The notes below the pieces were generated by a model, which was given only the letters and a program-made list of their open reading frames with translations, was not told the DNA's origin and did not search any database. The translations under genes and the position numbers were made by a program. This document shows, in pieces, positions 1-6,962 of a stretch of DNA of 21,096 nucleotides. The stretch comes from JACDAV01 sp036556145 (GTDB taxonomy: Bacteria; Chloroflexota; Limnocylindria; Limnocylindrales; CSP1-4). The DNA lies in the NCBI GenBank assembly GCA_036556145.1, contig DATBKB010000096.1, positions 1 to 21,096 on the forward strand, given 5' to 3'. How positions within the stretch are numbered: the stretch's first letter is position 1; every line of letters starts with the position of its first letter.

Positions 1-480
1 CTAGCTGCTCGGACCGAGGAGCAGCGAGAGCCAGGACTCGAGCGGCGTCTGCGGAACCGTTACGGCACCGAGGCGGACCGCCGCGGAGCCCGGGGCGTTC
101 GCCGGAAGCACCGGCCGTTGCGCCAGCGTGAACGGCACGTCGCGCGCGCCGCCCAGGCCGTAGCCATGGGCCTGGATGACGATGTACGACCGGCCCTGGA
201 TGAGGTCGAGCTCGGATTCGAGGGCGGCGGCATGCGCCGCGAGAGCCGCGTTCTCCTCGGCGAGGCGGTCGTGGCGGGATGAGGCCGCGGTCGCCTCACC
301 GACCTGGCGGGCGAACGAGATCACGATCCACGCCGCGACGAGCGCGGCGCCGAGGAACGCGAGCCGCCGGCGGGTGACACCGAAGACCGGGAGGGCGGAC
401 AGGTCGGGCAGGCCGGCGCCCGTGGACTCGCCCGGGTCGGCGGGGTCGGCGGAGCCGGGGGCGGTGCTTCGGGGGCTCAT
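1..480 (-). CDS. FtsB/DivIC-like septum formation initiator protein
   Basis: A 159-aa single-pass membrane protein of the FtsB/DivIC type, which in known bacteria links early and late divisome proteins at the septum. Seen: a Pro/Ser/Asp-rich cytoplasmic N-terminus (1-35), an RRR stop-transfer run, one membrane helix (about 40-58), a coiled coil rich in Ala/Glu/Leu (68-95), then a QGRSYIVIQAHGYGLG segment that resembles the short conserved block after the coiled coil in DivIC/FtsB. The tail beyond residue 115 is longer than in typical FtsB and Pro/Ala rich. I start at the ATG at 480; the frame stays open to 618 but the extension is unlike a protein N-terminus. There is no Shine-Dalgarno, but a promoter match sits directly upstream, so the mRNA may be leaderless. 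The stop codon is at the window edge, so downstream neighbours are unseen. The family call rests on architecture and is moderately sure. Confidence 0.75.
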   Translation of the reverse strand: MSPRSTAPGSADPADPGESTGAGLPDLSALPVFGVTRRRLAFLGAALVAAWIVISFARQVGEATAASSRHDRLAEENAALAAHAAALESELDLIQGRSYIVIQAHGYGLGGARDVPFTLAQRPVLPANAPGSAAVRLGAVTVPQTPLESWLSLLLGPSS

Positions 481-489
481 GGCCCGGCG

Positions 490-518
490 AGGGTAGCTGC
501 GCGCAGCTGACGTGTCAA
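490..518 (-). promoter_or_regulatory. Sigma70-like promoter for the FtsB-like gene
   Basis: Read on the minus strand there is an exact TTGACA minus-35 box (518 to 513), a 17-bp spacer and TACCCT (495 to 490). Transcription would begin near 483, only about 3 bases before the ATG at 480, so the message would be essentially leaderless. The 14-bp palindrome at 495-508 lies inside the spacer and touches the minus-10 box. Confidence 0.6.
495..508. repeat. Perfect 14-bp palindrome in the divergent promoter region
   Basis: AGCTGCGCGCAGCT reads the same on both strands. It sits between the minus-35 and minus-10 boxes proposed for the FtsB-like gene, where a bound repressor would block RNA polymerase. 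It could also be a chance GC-rich palindrome. Confidence 0.4.
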
Positions 519-536
519 CGCGACCGGAGCGGATTC

Positions 537-555
537 GTGACAGCCGAGCTGTCAC
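537..555. promoter_or_regulatory. 19-bp operator-like dyad upstream of mrfAB
   Basis: GTGACAGC - CGA - GCTGTCAC is a perfect 8-bp inverted repeat with a 3-bp centre. No T-run follows, so it is not a terminator. It lies about 22 bp upstream of the extended minus-10 of mrfA, roughly at minus 52 to minus 34 relative to the expected start of transcription, a usual place for a dimeric regulator. A related half-site (TGACGTGTCA, 508-517) lies nearby. I do not recognise the regulator; the Bacillus/actinobacterial LexA box pattern (GAAC-N4-GTTC) is not what is seen here. Confidence 0.5.
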
Positions 556-573
556 AACGCGCGGGAATCGTCC

Positions 574-582
574 TGCTAGACT
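574..582 (+). promoter_or_regulatory. Extended minus-10 promoter of mrfAB
   Basis: TGCTAGACT matches an extended minus-10 (TGn-TAnnnT). No good minus-35 is present, as is usual for extended minus-10 promoters. Transcription would start near 589, giving a leader of about 32 bases that carries GGAG at 612-615 before the mrfA ATG. The 11-mer CTGCTAGACTC (573-583) recurs upstream of the DUF4446 gene on the other strand (20055-20065). Confidence 0.5.
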
Positions 583-620
583 CCCGGGTATTTCGATCAT
601 CCGTTCGAATTGGAGCACCG

Positions 621-2948
621 ATGCGGACGTACGCCCCCGCCACCCCGGACACCGTCCTGCGCCGCCTGCTCGAGGAGCCGTCTCTCGCGCGCGGCGTCGT
701 CCACCACGAGACCGTGCCTGCGGCGGAGGCGCGCTACGGCGACTGGCCGGACTGGCTCGCCCCGGGCGTCCTGGGGGGCCTCAAGGCCCGCGGGATCGAG
801 CGGCCGTACACGCATCAGGCAGAGGCCATCGAGGCCGTCCGCGCCGGCGAGGACATCGTCGTCGTCACGCCGACGGCGTCGGGCAAGAGCCTCTGCTATG
901 CGGTCCCGATCCTCCAGGCGATCGCCGAGGACCCGGCCGCGCGCGCGCTGTGCCTCTTTCCGACGAAGGCGCTCGCCCAGGACCAGGTGGCGGAGCTGGC
1001 CACCCTCGTGCGCGAGTCCGGCCTCGAGGCCGCAACCGCGGCGTACGACGGCGACACGCCGGCGCCGATCCGCTCGGTCATCCGCAAGGCCGGCCAGATC
1101 GTGGCGACCAACCCGGACATGCTCCACTCCGCGATCCTTCCCCATCACACGAAATGGTTCCAGCTGTTCGAGCAGTTGCGGATCATCGTCGTCGACGAGC
1201 TGCACACGTACCGCGGCGTCTTCGGCAGCCACGTCGCGAACGTCCTGCGCCGGCTCCTGCGCCTCTGCGAGCACTACGGCTCGCGGCCGGTCATCGTCTG
1301 CTGCTCGGCGACGATCGGGAACCCGTCGGAGCTTGCGGCGACGCTCACCGGCCGGCCGGCGCGCCTCGTCGACCGCAATGGCGCACCGTCCGGCGAGCGG
1401 CACGTCCTCCTCGTCGATCCGCCGATCCAGGATGCGGCGACCGGCTCGCGTGGCTCGGCGCTGACGCTCGCCCAGCGCTGGGCGCTGCCGTTCCTCCGCG
1501 CCGGCCGGCAGACGGTCGTCTTCGGGAAGACCCGCGTCGCGGTCGAGATCATGCTGTCGAACCTGCGCGAGGCGTTGCGCGTCGACCTCGGGCCACGCTC
1601 TCGGCTACGCGGCTATCGCGGCGGCTACCTGCCGACCGAGCGCCGCGCGATCGAGAAGGGGCTGCGCGAGGGCGAGGTCCTCGGCGTCGTTGCGACGAAC
1701 GCGCTCGAGCTCGGCGTCGACATCGGCCGGCTCGACGTCTCGATCATGGCCGGCTACCCCGGCTCGGTTGCCGGCACCTGGCAGCAGATCGGCCGCGCCG
1801 GCCGGCGCGGCGGCGTCAGCGTCGCGGTCCTCGTCGCCGCGCCGGTCCCCGTCGACCGCTACGTCATCCACCACCCGGAGTTCCTGTTCGGCGGCTCGCC
1901 GGAGGAGGCGCGGCTCGATCCCGACAACCTCCACGTGCTGATCGCCCACCTCCGCTGCGCGACGTTCGAGATGCCGTTCGAGCCGGGGCAGGTCTTCGGG
2001 CCCGGACCGGCCGACGAGCTGCTGCGGTTCATCGCGGAGTCCGGCCACATCCGCGAGGCGGACGACGGGCGCTGGTACTGGAGCTCGGAGAACTTCCCGG
2101 CATCGGAGGTCTCGCTCCGCACCGGCGCCCCGGAGAACGTCGTGATCATCGACACGACGCCGGACCGTCCGCGGGTGCTCGGCGAGGTCGACCTGTTCGC
2201 CGCCCAGGTCCTCGTCCACGAGCGCGCGATCTACATGCACGAGTCGCTCCAGTACTACGTCGACCGCCTCGACTGGAGCGAGAAGAAGGCCTACGTCCAC
2301 CGCGTCGACGTCGATCACTACACGTACGCGAACCGGGCGGTGACGCTCAAGCCGATCGACGTCTTCGCCGAGGCGCCGGCGACCGGCGGGCGGCGGATCC
2401 ACGGCGAGGTCATGGTGGCGAGCCTCGTCACGCTGTTCAAGAAGCTGAAGTTCGGGACCGACGAGAACGTCGGCTGGGGACCGATCGACCTGCCCGAGCT
2501 CGAGCTCCAGACGACGGCCTACTGGCTGACCGCGGAGTCCGCCGCCACGGGCTGGCGGCGTGTCGATCTCGACGTGGCGCTGCTCGGCGCCGGACGGGCG
2601 ATCCAGGCGGTGGCCGCAGTCCTCCTGATGGTCGACCCGCGCGACCTCGGGCTCGTGTCGCAGGTCCGCTCGCCGCACCAGGAAGCGCCGACGATCTACT
2701 TGTACGAGGCCGTGCCCGGCGGCGTCGGCCTCGCGCCGAGGCTGTGGGCCCGCCACGACGAGCTGGTCGCGGGCGCCGCGGAGCTCATCGCCAGCTGCAC
2801 GTGCGACGCGGGCTGTCCCGCCTGCACCGGTCCGCGCCTCGAGCCCGACGTCGACGGCAAGGCACTCGCGCTGCGGCTGCTCGCGGCCCTCGGCGCGCGA
2901 GGAGCCATTGCGAGCGTGGACGCCGCGGAAGGCGTTGGGGCCGCCTGA
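621..2948 (+). CDS. mrfA: MrfA-type DEAD/DEAH helicase with DUF1998 domain
   Basis: A 775-aa superfamily 2 helicase of the YprA/MrfA group, which in Bacillus subtilis works with MrfB in excision of mitomycin C adducts. Seen: Q-motif region with Q66, Walker A TPTASGKS (83-90), DELH box (192-195), SATIGN (229-234), motif V around VVATNALELGVDIG (356-369), motif VI QQIGRAGRRGG (388-398). The C-terminal half is the DUF1998/MrfA-specific region and ends with four cysteines, C726, C728, C732 and C735 (CTCDAGCPAC), the likely zinc-binding cluster of the family. Length matches B. subtilis YprA closely. The ATG at 621 is preceded by GGAG with 5 bases between; the frame extends upstream to 537 but without such a signal. 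The next gene starts 2 bp after the stop, so the pair is an operon. The function in this organism is inferred from family and neighbour. Confidence 0.93.
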   Translation: MRTYAPATPDTVLRRLLEEPSLARGVVHHETVPAAEARYGDWPDWLAPGVLGGLKARGIERPYTHQAEAIEAVRAGEDIVVVTPTASGKSLCYAVPILQAIAEDPAARALCLFPTKALAQDQVAELATLVRESGLEAATAAYDGDTPAPIRSVIRKAGQIVATNPDMLHSAILPHHTKWFQLFEQLRIIVVDELHTYRGVFGSHVANVLRRLLRLCEHYGSRPVIVCCSATIGNPSELAATLTGRPARLVDRNGAPSGERHVLLVDPPIQDAATGSRGSALTLAQRWALPFLRAGRQTVVFGKTRVAVEIMLSNLREALRVDLGPRSRLRGYRGGYLPTERRAIEKGLREGEVLGVVATNALELGVDIGRLDVSIMAGYPGSVAGTWQQIGRAGRRGGVSVAVLVAAPVPVDRYVIHHPEFLFGGSPEEARLDPDNLHVLIAHLRCATFEMPFEPGQVFGPGPADELLRFIAESGHIREADDGRWYWSSENFPASEVSLRTGAPENVVIIDTTPDRPRVLGEVDLFAAQVLVHERAIYMHESLQYYVDRLDWSEKKAYVHRVDVDHYTYANRAVTLKPIDVFAEAPATGGRRIHGEVMVASLVTLFKKLKFGTDENVGWGPIDLPELELQTTAYWLTAESAATGWRRVDLDVALLGAGRAIQAVAAVLLMVDPRDLGLVSQVRSPHQEAPTIYLYEAVPGGVGLAPRLWARHDELVAGAAELIASCTCDAGCPACTGPRLEPDVDGKALALRLLAALGARGAIASVDAAEGVGAA

Positions 2949-2950
2949 CG

Positions 2951-4378
2951 ATGGCGGGCGCGGTCAGCCTCGAGCGTCGCTTCGCGAATTTCCGGACGAG
3001 CCTTGCCCGGGCCGAACTGGGGCCGGCCGACGGGGCGCTCGAGCCGGCGCGCCGGCAACCCCGGCCCGACCACGCCGAGCGGCTCGCCGCGGCGCTCGGC
3101 GGCGAAGTCGTCCGCACGCCGCGGGGCATGTATGTCCGCGTCGAGGCCTCGTCGATCGCGCTGCCGCTCGACCGCGACCGCCTCGCGCGACTGCCGGGAC
3201 AACCCGCCGCCGGCGTGCCACTCGTCTGCCTCGACACGGAGACGACGGGACTCGGGAGCGCGGTCGGGACGTACGCCTTCCTCGTCGGGCTCGGCTGGTG
3301 GGAACGCGATCGGTTCCGGACGATCCAGCTGCTCCTCCCCGACCAACCCGACGAGCCCGCGCTGCTGGGCGAGGTCGCGGCGCGGATCCCGCGGGACGGC
3401 TGGCTCGTGACCTACAACGGCCGCGGGTTCGACTGGCCGCTGCTCGTCACGCGATTCCGGATGGCACGGCACGGGCCGCCGGTCCATGCCGGCCACCTCG
3501 ACCTGCTCTCGCTCGTCCGACGCATCTTTCGACATCGGCTCGCCGACGCGCGGCTCCAGACCGTCGAGACCGAGCTCCTCGGCGTCCGGCGGCACGGCGA
3601 CGTGGAGGGTTGGGAGATCCCCGGCCGCTACCTCGACTTCCTGCGCGGCGGGCCGACGTCGCCGCTCGTCGAGGTCGCCCGCCACAACGCCGAGGACGTC
3701 GTCTCGCTGGCGCGGCTGCTCGGCCACGTCGAGTCGCGCTACGGCGGCGCGACGGAGTGGCGCGCGGCGCCGCCGGGCGACCTCGCCGGGCTCGCAGCCG
3801 CGTTCGGCCGCGAGCAGCGGCATGACGAGGCGCTCGCCTGCCTCGACGCCGCGCTCGAGGCTCCGCCGATCCCGACGGCAAGCGACGCACGAACGCCGCG
3901 GCTCGCCTGGACGGCCCTGCTGACGACTCGCGCCGATGCCGGCGTCGGCTTCGCGCGGACGCCGGGGCCGGACGCGGACCCGTCGGCACCGGCCGTGCGT
4001 CCGTACGCGCTCGAGCGGAGCCGGCTGCTGAGCGATCGGGCGCGACTCCTGCGGCGCGTGGGCCGCGCCGACGACGCGTTCGACGCGTGGCGCGACCTCG
4101 CGATCGGTGGTGGACCGCTCGCGGCGACGGCGTGGGTCGAGGTCGCGAAGCACCTCGAGCACCGGCGCCGGGACCCTTCCGGCGCGCTCGCGGCGACGCG
4201 CTCGGCGCAGGCCCTCGTCGAGCGGTCACGCGCTCTGGGCCGCCCCCTCCCCCGCCTCGAACGGGAGCTCGCGATCCGCGCCGGCAGACTCGTCCGGCGC
4301 GTCCAGCGCTCGCGCCGCGATCAGCCGCGGCCGCTCGCGGTGTCGCGAACCGCTGCGCCCGCGGTGCCGGCGGCGTGA
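2951..4378 (+). CDS. mrfB: MrfB-type DEDDh 3'-5' exonuclease with C-terminal helical repeats
   Basis: A 475-aa partner of the preceding helicase, matching YprB/MrfB, a metal-dependent exonuclease of the RNase H fold. Seen: exo I motif LDTETTG with D95 and E97, exo II YNGRGFDWPLL with D161, and exo III HNAEDVVSL with H245 and D249, so all five residues of a DEDDh active site are present. After about residue 260 the sequence becomes helical and Ala/Arg/Leu rich with TPR-like pairs (REQRHDEALACLDAAL, VGRADDAFDAWRDL), as in the family's tetratricopeptide tail. The ATG lies 2 bp after the mrfA stop. The last 58 bp overlap the 3' end of the convergent kinase gene. The pair order and near-contact are the same as in B. 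subtilis yprAB. Substrates are inferred, not visible. Confidence 0.92.
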   Translation: MAGAVSLERRFANFRTSLARAELGPADGALEPARRQPRPDHAERLAAALGGEVVRTPRGMYVRVEASSIALPLDRDRLARLPGQPAAGVPLVCLDTETTGLGSAVGTYAFLVGLGWWERDRFRTIQLLLPDQPDEPALLGEVAARIPRDGWLVTYNGRGFDWPLLVTRFRMARHGPPVHAGHLDLLSLVRRIFRHRLADARLQTVETELLGVRRHGDVEGWEIPGRYLDFLRGGPTSPLVEVARHNAEDVVSLARLLGHVESRYGGATEWRAAPPGDLAGLAAAFGREQRHDEALACLDAALEAPPIPTASDARTPRLAWTALLTTRADAGVGFARTPGPDADPSAPAVRPYALERSRLLSDRARLLRRVGRADDAFDAWRDLAIGGGPLAATAWVEVAKHLEHRRRDPSGALAATRSAQALVERSRALGRPLPRLERELAIRAGRLVRRVQRSRRDQPRPLAVSRTAAPAVPAA

Positions 4379-5337
4379 CCGGCCGCTGCCGCGGCGGCCG
4401 CCAGGCCTTCGGCCATCCGCTGCCGGACCGCGGCACGCTCCGGGACGCCGAGGAGACCGGGGCCCTCGAGGACGAGTGACGCGGCCGCGGCCGCGAGCAG
4501 CAGGTCGAAGCCCTGTCCGATTCGGCCGCCGATCAGCCGCGGCTCGACTCGCCCCGCGGCGAGCGCGGCGAGGAACACGTCGCCTGCGCCCGTCGGGTCG
4601 ACGATCCCGTGGCTGCGGACGGCCGGGTAGTGGCGGAGGTGGAGAGCGCCATCGGGCTCGACGCCGTCGACGACGATGCCGCCCTGGTCGCCCTGCGTGA
4701 GGACGAGCGTCGCCCGCCGCACCGCGGTCCGGCGGCGGAGGCACGCGTAGAGCTCGGCCAGCGGAACCGCGCGGTCCACATCGTCGCGACTGATGCCGAC
4801 GATGTCGGCGCGGAGCAGGATGTCGTTCGGCTCGGGTCGGACGTGCCGGACGGGCTCGCCGACGACGAGCTCGCGGATCAGGCCCTGCCACCCGACGGCG
4901 ACGGTCGCCTCGCGCGACGGCGCCTCGGCCCATGCCGGCGGCAGCTCGTTCGCGACCGGCGCGAGGATCCAGCCCGGCGCGCCGAGCCAGGGCTCCGGGA
5001 CGGCGCCGACCCGGATTGGATCGGACCGCTCGCGGCACAGCTGGAGCCGGCCCTCCGGTTGCTCGATGTTGACGAACACCGGCCCGCGCTCGAGCGGCAC
5101 GACCTGCACCTCGACACCCGCGTCACGGAGGAGGTCGAGCTCCGACGCGGTCGAGGCGAGCCGATCGGCGCCGACGATCGCCCCGACGCGCAGTCCGAGT
5201 CGGGCGGTCGTCAGGGCGCTGTACGAGACGCCGCCGCCCAGCCGCCAGCCGCGCGGATCGTCCGCCGCGATGTCGCGCGAGGCCGCCCCGACGACGACGA
5301 GGTCGACCCGGGATCGCGACGTATACTCGCCGTCCAA
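4321..5337 (-). CDS. PfkB-family carbohydrate/nucleoside kinase
   Basis: A 338-aa ribokinase-fold kinase that would phosphorylate a sugar or nucleoside with ATP in the cytosol. Seen: an N-terminal VDLVVVGAASRD strand, GGGVSYSA (34-41) where the family has its GG sugar-binding motif, LTQGDQGG (213-220), and the anion hole/catalytic signature DPTGAGDVF (247-255) with D253 as the base. The specific substrate cannot be read; members with this GG-V-S-Y form include many uncharacterised sugar kinases. The start is a TTG at 5337, chosen because GGGAGG lies 10-15 bases upstream on that strand and no ATG or GTG precedes the first strand. The Ala/Gly/Arg-rich last 40 residues may be dispensable. The 3' end overlaps mrfB by 58 bp, convergently; the 5' end is 44 bp from the divergent acidic-protein gene. 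Confidence 0.88.
   Translation of the reverse strand: MDGEYTSRSRVDLVVVGAASRDIAADDPRGWRLGGGVSYSALTTARLGLRVGAIVGADRLASTASELDLLRDAGVEVQVVPLERGPVFVNIEQPEGRLQLCRERSDPIRVGAVPEPWLGAPGWILAPVANELPPAWAEAPSREATVAVGWQGLIRELVVGEPVRHVRPEPNDILLRADIVGISRDDVDRAVPLAELYACLRRRTAVRRATLVLTQGDQGGIVVDGVEPDGALHLRHYPAVRSHGIVDPTGAGDVFLAALAAGRVEPRLIGGRIGQGFDLLLAAAAASLVLEGPGLLGVPERAAVRQRMAEGLAAAAAAAGHAAGTAGAAVRDTASGRG
5322..5327 (+). promoter_or_regulatory. Possible minus-10 for the acidic-protein gene
   Basis: TATACT is a five-of-six match to the minus-10 consensus in otherwise GC-rich DNA. It lies inside the first codons of the divergent kinase gene, 54 bp before the GTG at 5382. No convincing minus-35 is seen. Confidence 0.35.
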
Positions 5338-5381
5338 TTCGATCCAGCCTCCCGGCGGAGCGCGGTTTCAGGGGGAGCGCG

Positions 5382-5777
5382 GTGCACTTCTACGAGCTCC
5401 ACGAGGGCGACAACGAGGTCTACTCCGACCTCCTCCTCGCCCACGAAGCGGAGTACGAACCCGAGGAGTTCTTCGAGCTGGTCCAGGCGATCCGGCGCCG
5501 GGTCCAGGACAGCTTCGAGCACGATACGCTCATCGAGGCGATTGCGGCCGAGCTCGAACGGGAGCACGACTTCATCGCGATCACCGACGACCGGCTCGAA
5601 GCCGCGGTCAACGTCTCGACGCGGGAGGACGACAACTTCCTGGCCCGCATCGAGCTCGACGATGACGAGGACGACGACGACGTCGACGACGAGGACGACG
5701 ACGAGCTCGACCGCGACGCCGACTACGTGACGATCACCGCCGAATTCGATCCGGACGCGCCGCGCCGCCCGAACTAG
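5382..5777 (+). CDS. Highly acidic protein of unknown function
   Basis: A 131-aa soluble protein I do not recognise. Residues 1-75 look folded and mostly helical (HFYELHEGDNEVYSDLLLAH, then EEFFELVQAIRRRVQDSFEH). Residues 91-113 are an almost unbroken Asp/Glu tract (DDDEDDDDVDDEDDDELD), followed by a strand-like YVTITAEFDPDA and a short basic-proline end. There is no signal peptide, membrane segment or cysteine. The GTG start at 5382 has GGGGGAG 4 bases upstream. The gene is divergent from the PfkB kinase and convergent with the YchF-like gene, so it is probably transcribed alone. The acidic tract could mimic nucleic acid, bind divalent metal or basic proteins, or be a flexible tail; nothing here chooses between these. 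It is very likely a real gene because it has its own start signals and fills the gap between two good genes. Confidence 0.72.
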   Translation: MHFYELHEGDNEVYSDLLLAHEAEYEPEEFFELVQAIRRRVQDSFEHDTLIEAIAAELEREHDFIAITDDRLEAAVNVSTREDDNFLARIELDDDEDDDDVDDEDDDELDRDADYVTITAEFDPDAPRRPN

Positions 5778-5790
5778 CGGCGACGAGCAA

Positions 5791-5804
5791 GCGGCGCGGG
5801 CCGC
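5791..5804. terminator. GC hairpin between convergent genes
   Basis: GCGGC-GCGG-GCCGC forms a 5-bp stem with a 4-base loop in the 30-bp gap between two convergent genes. There is no T-tract on either side, so termination is only suggested by position. Confidence 0.25.
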
Positions 5805-5807
5805 AGC

Positions 5808-6911
5808 TCAGCGGCTGAAGAGGATCTCCATCACGTCGCCGTCGCGGACGCGGTAGGTCTTCCCCTCCGAGCGGAGCCGGCCGGCCTTGCGTGCCTCCGC
5901 CATCGAGCCCAGCTCGAGCAGGTCGTCGTAGGCCACGGTCTCCGCGCGAATGAAGCCTCTCGCGAGATCGGTGTGGATGGCGCCTGCCGCGTCGACGGCC
6001 GTGGACCCGTCGCGGACCGGCCACGCGCGGACCTCGTCCGGCCCGGCGGTGAGGAACGAGATCAGGCCGAGCAGGCGGTAGCTCAGGCCGATGACGCGAT
6101 CGAGGCTCGACTCGGTCAGGCCCAGCTCCGCCATGAACGCGCCTGACTCGTCCGGGTCGAGCTCGCCGAGCTCCATTTCGATCTTCGCGGACAGCGCGTC
6201 GACGAGCGTGCGCTCGTGGGCGTACCCGGACGTGATCCGCTCGACGATCTGGCTCGCCCGCGGCAGGTCGGATTCTCCGACGTTGAGCAAGACGAGGACC
6301 GGCTTCTGGGTGAGGAACCGGAAGCCGCGAATCGCCTTCTCCTCGTCGGCTCCGAGATCGAGGTCGCGGATCGGGCGGCCGGCTTCGAGTGTCTCCTTGA
6401 GCCGGCGCAGGACGGCGGCCTCGCGATCGTTCGCCTCGCGCTCCGCCTGCGTGCCATGGTGGCCGCTGGTGGCCAATCGCTCGAGGCGCCGATCGACGAG
6501 GGCCAGGTCTGCCAGCGCGAACTCGAGGTCGAGCTGCTCGAGGTCGCGCTTCGCATCGACCGAGCCGGACGGATGCGGGAACGCCGGATCCTCGAACGCG
6601 CGGACGACGTGGATGAGCGCGTCGGCCTCGCGCAGGCGGGCGAGGTGCTCGGCGGGCAGCTCCTCGGTCCCGATCCGGCCCTCCGACGACGCCGGCGGCG
6701 CGGGCAGGTCGACGTACGTGACGTCGGCCTGGACGATCTTCTTCGGCTTGAAGATCTCGGCGAGGCGACTGAGCCGGTCGTCCGGCACCTTGACCACGCC
6801 GACGTGCAGCTCGAGGCCGCCGTAGCCGCCCGTCTGGACGTGGCCGCGGGTCAGCGTGTTGAACACCGTGGTCTTGCCGGCCCCGGCAAGCCCGACGATT
6901 GCGATCTGCAT
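5808..6911 (-). CDS. YchF/OLA1-like P-loop ATPase with DUF933 (TGS-like) domain, divergent
   Basis: A 367-aa protein of the YchF branch of the Obg-related P-loop family; YchF proteins bind ribosomes and prefer ATP. Seen: P-loop GLAGAGKTT (7-15, canonical YchF has GLPNVGKS), NVGE (210-213) in place of NKxD, which is the YchF feature for adenine recognition, a helical hairpin insert (about 125-175), and a well conserved C-terminal DUF933 domain (about 285-367: FLTAGPDEVRAWPVRDGS, IHTDLARGFIRAE, GKTYRVRDGDVM). Odd: the G3/switch II block, normally D-x-A-G-L followed by a glycine-rich stretch, reads VDLPAPPASSEGRIG, so the invariant glycine is missing. This may be a YchF paralogue rather than YchF itself. 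It is last in the five-gene operon, 51 bp after the dehydrogenase, but also has its own TACCCT box 7 bases before the ATG. Confidence 0.85.
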   Translation of the reverse strand: MQIAIVGLAGAGKTTVFNTLTRGHVQTGGYGGLELHVGVVKVPDDRLSRLAEIFKPKKIVQADVTYVDLPAPPASSEGRIGTEELPAEHLARLREADALIHVVRAFEDPAFPHPSGSVDAKRDLEQLDLEFALADLALVDRRLERLATSGHHGTQAEREANDREAAVLRRLKETLEAGRPIRDLDLGADEEKAIRGFRFLTQKPVLVLLNVGESDLPRASQIVERITSGYAHERTLVDALSAKIEMELGELDPDESGAFMAELGLTESSLDRVIGLSYRLLGLISFLTAGPDEVRAWPVRDGSTAVDAAGAIHTDLARGFIRAETVAYDDLLELGSMAEARKAGRLRSEGKTYRVRDGDVMEILFSR

Positions 6912-6918
6912 CGGCCGA

Positions 6919-6924
6919 AGGGTA
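6919..6924 (-). promoter_or_regulatory. Possible leaderless minus-10 for the YchF-like gene
   Basis: On the minus strand TACCCT is followed by 7 bases and the ATG at 6911, so transcription would begin on or beside the start codon. The hexamer is the same as that before the FtsB-like gene. No minus-35 and no Shine-Dalgarno are visible. Confidence 0.35.
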
Positions 6925-6962
6925 CCCGGCGCGCGCCGCCGGCATGCCCGGGCCCGCGGGAG

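Noticed and set aside
481..620. A LexA box upstream of mrfAB
   Set aside because: No GAAC-N4-GTTC type site is present; the dyad seen has a different sequence, so a LexA call would be unsupported.
512..2950. Very long upstream extension of the mrfB frame
   Set aside because: Before the ATG at 2951 it is a shadow of mrfA in another frame, Arg/Pro-rich and without motifs.
5659..5713. GAC-rich tract as a tandem repeat or CRISPR-like array
   Set aside because: It is the coding sequence of an Asp/Glu run in frame, with irregular codons and no spacer structure.
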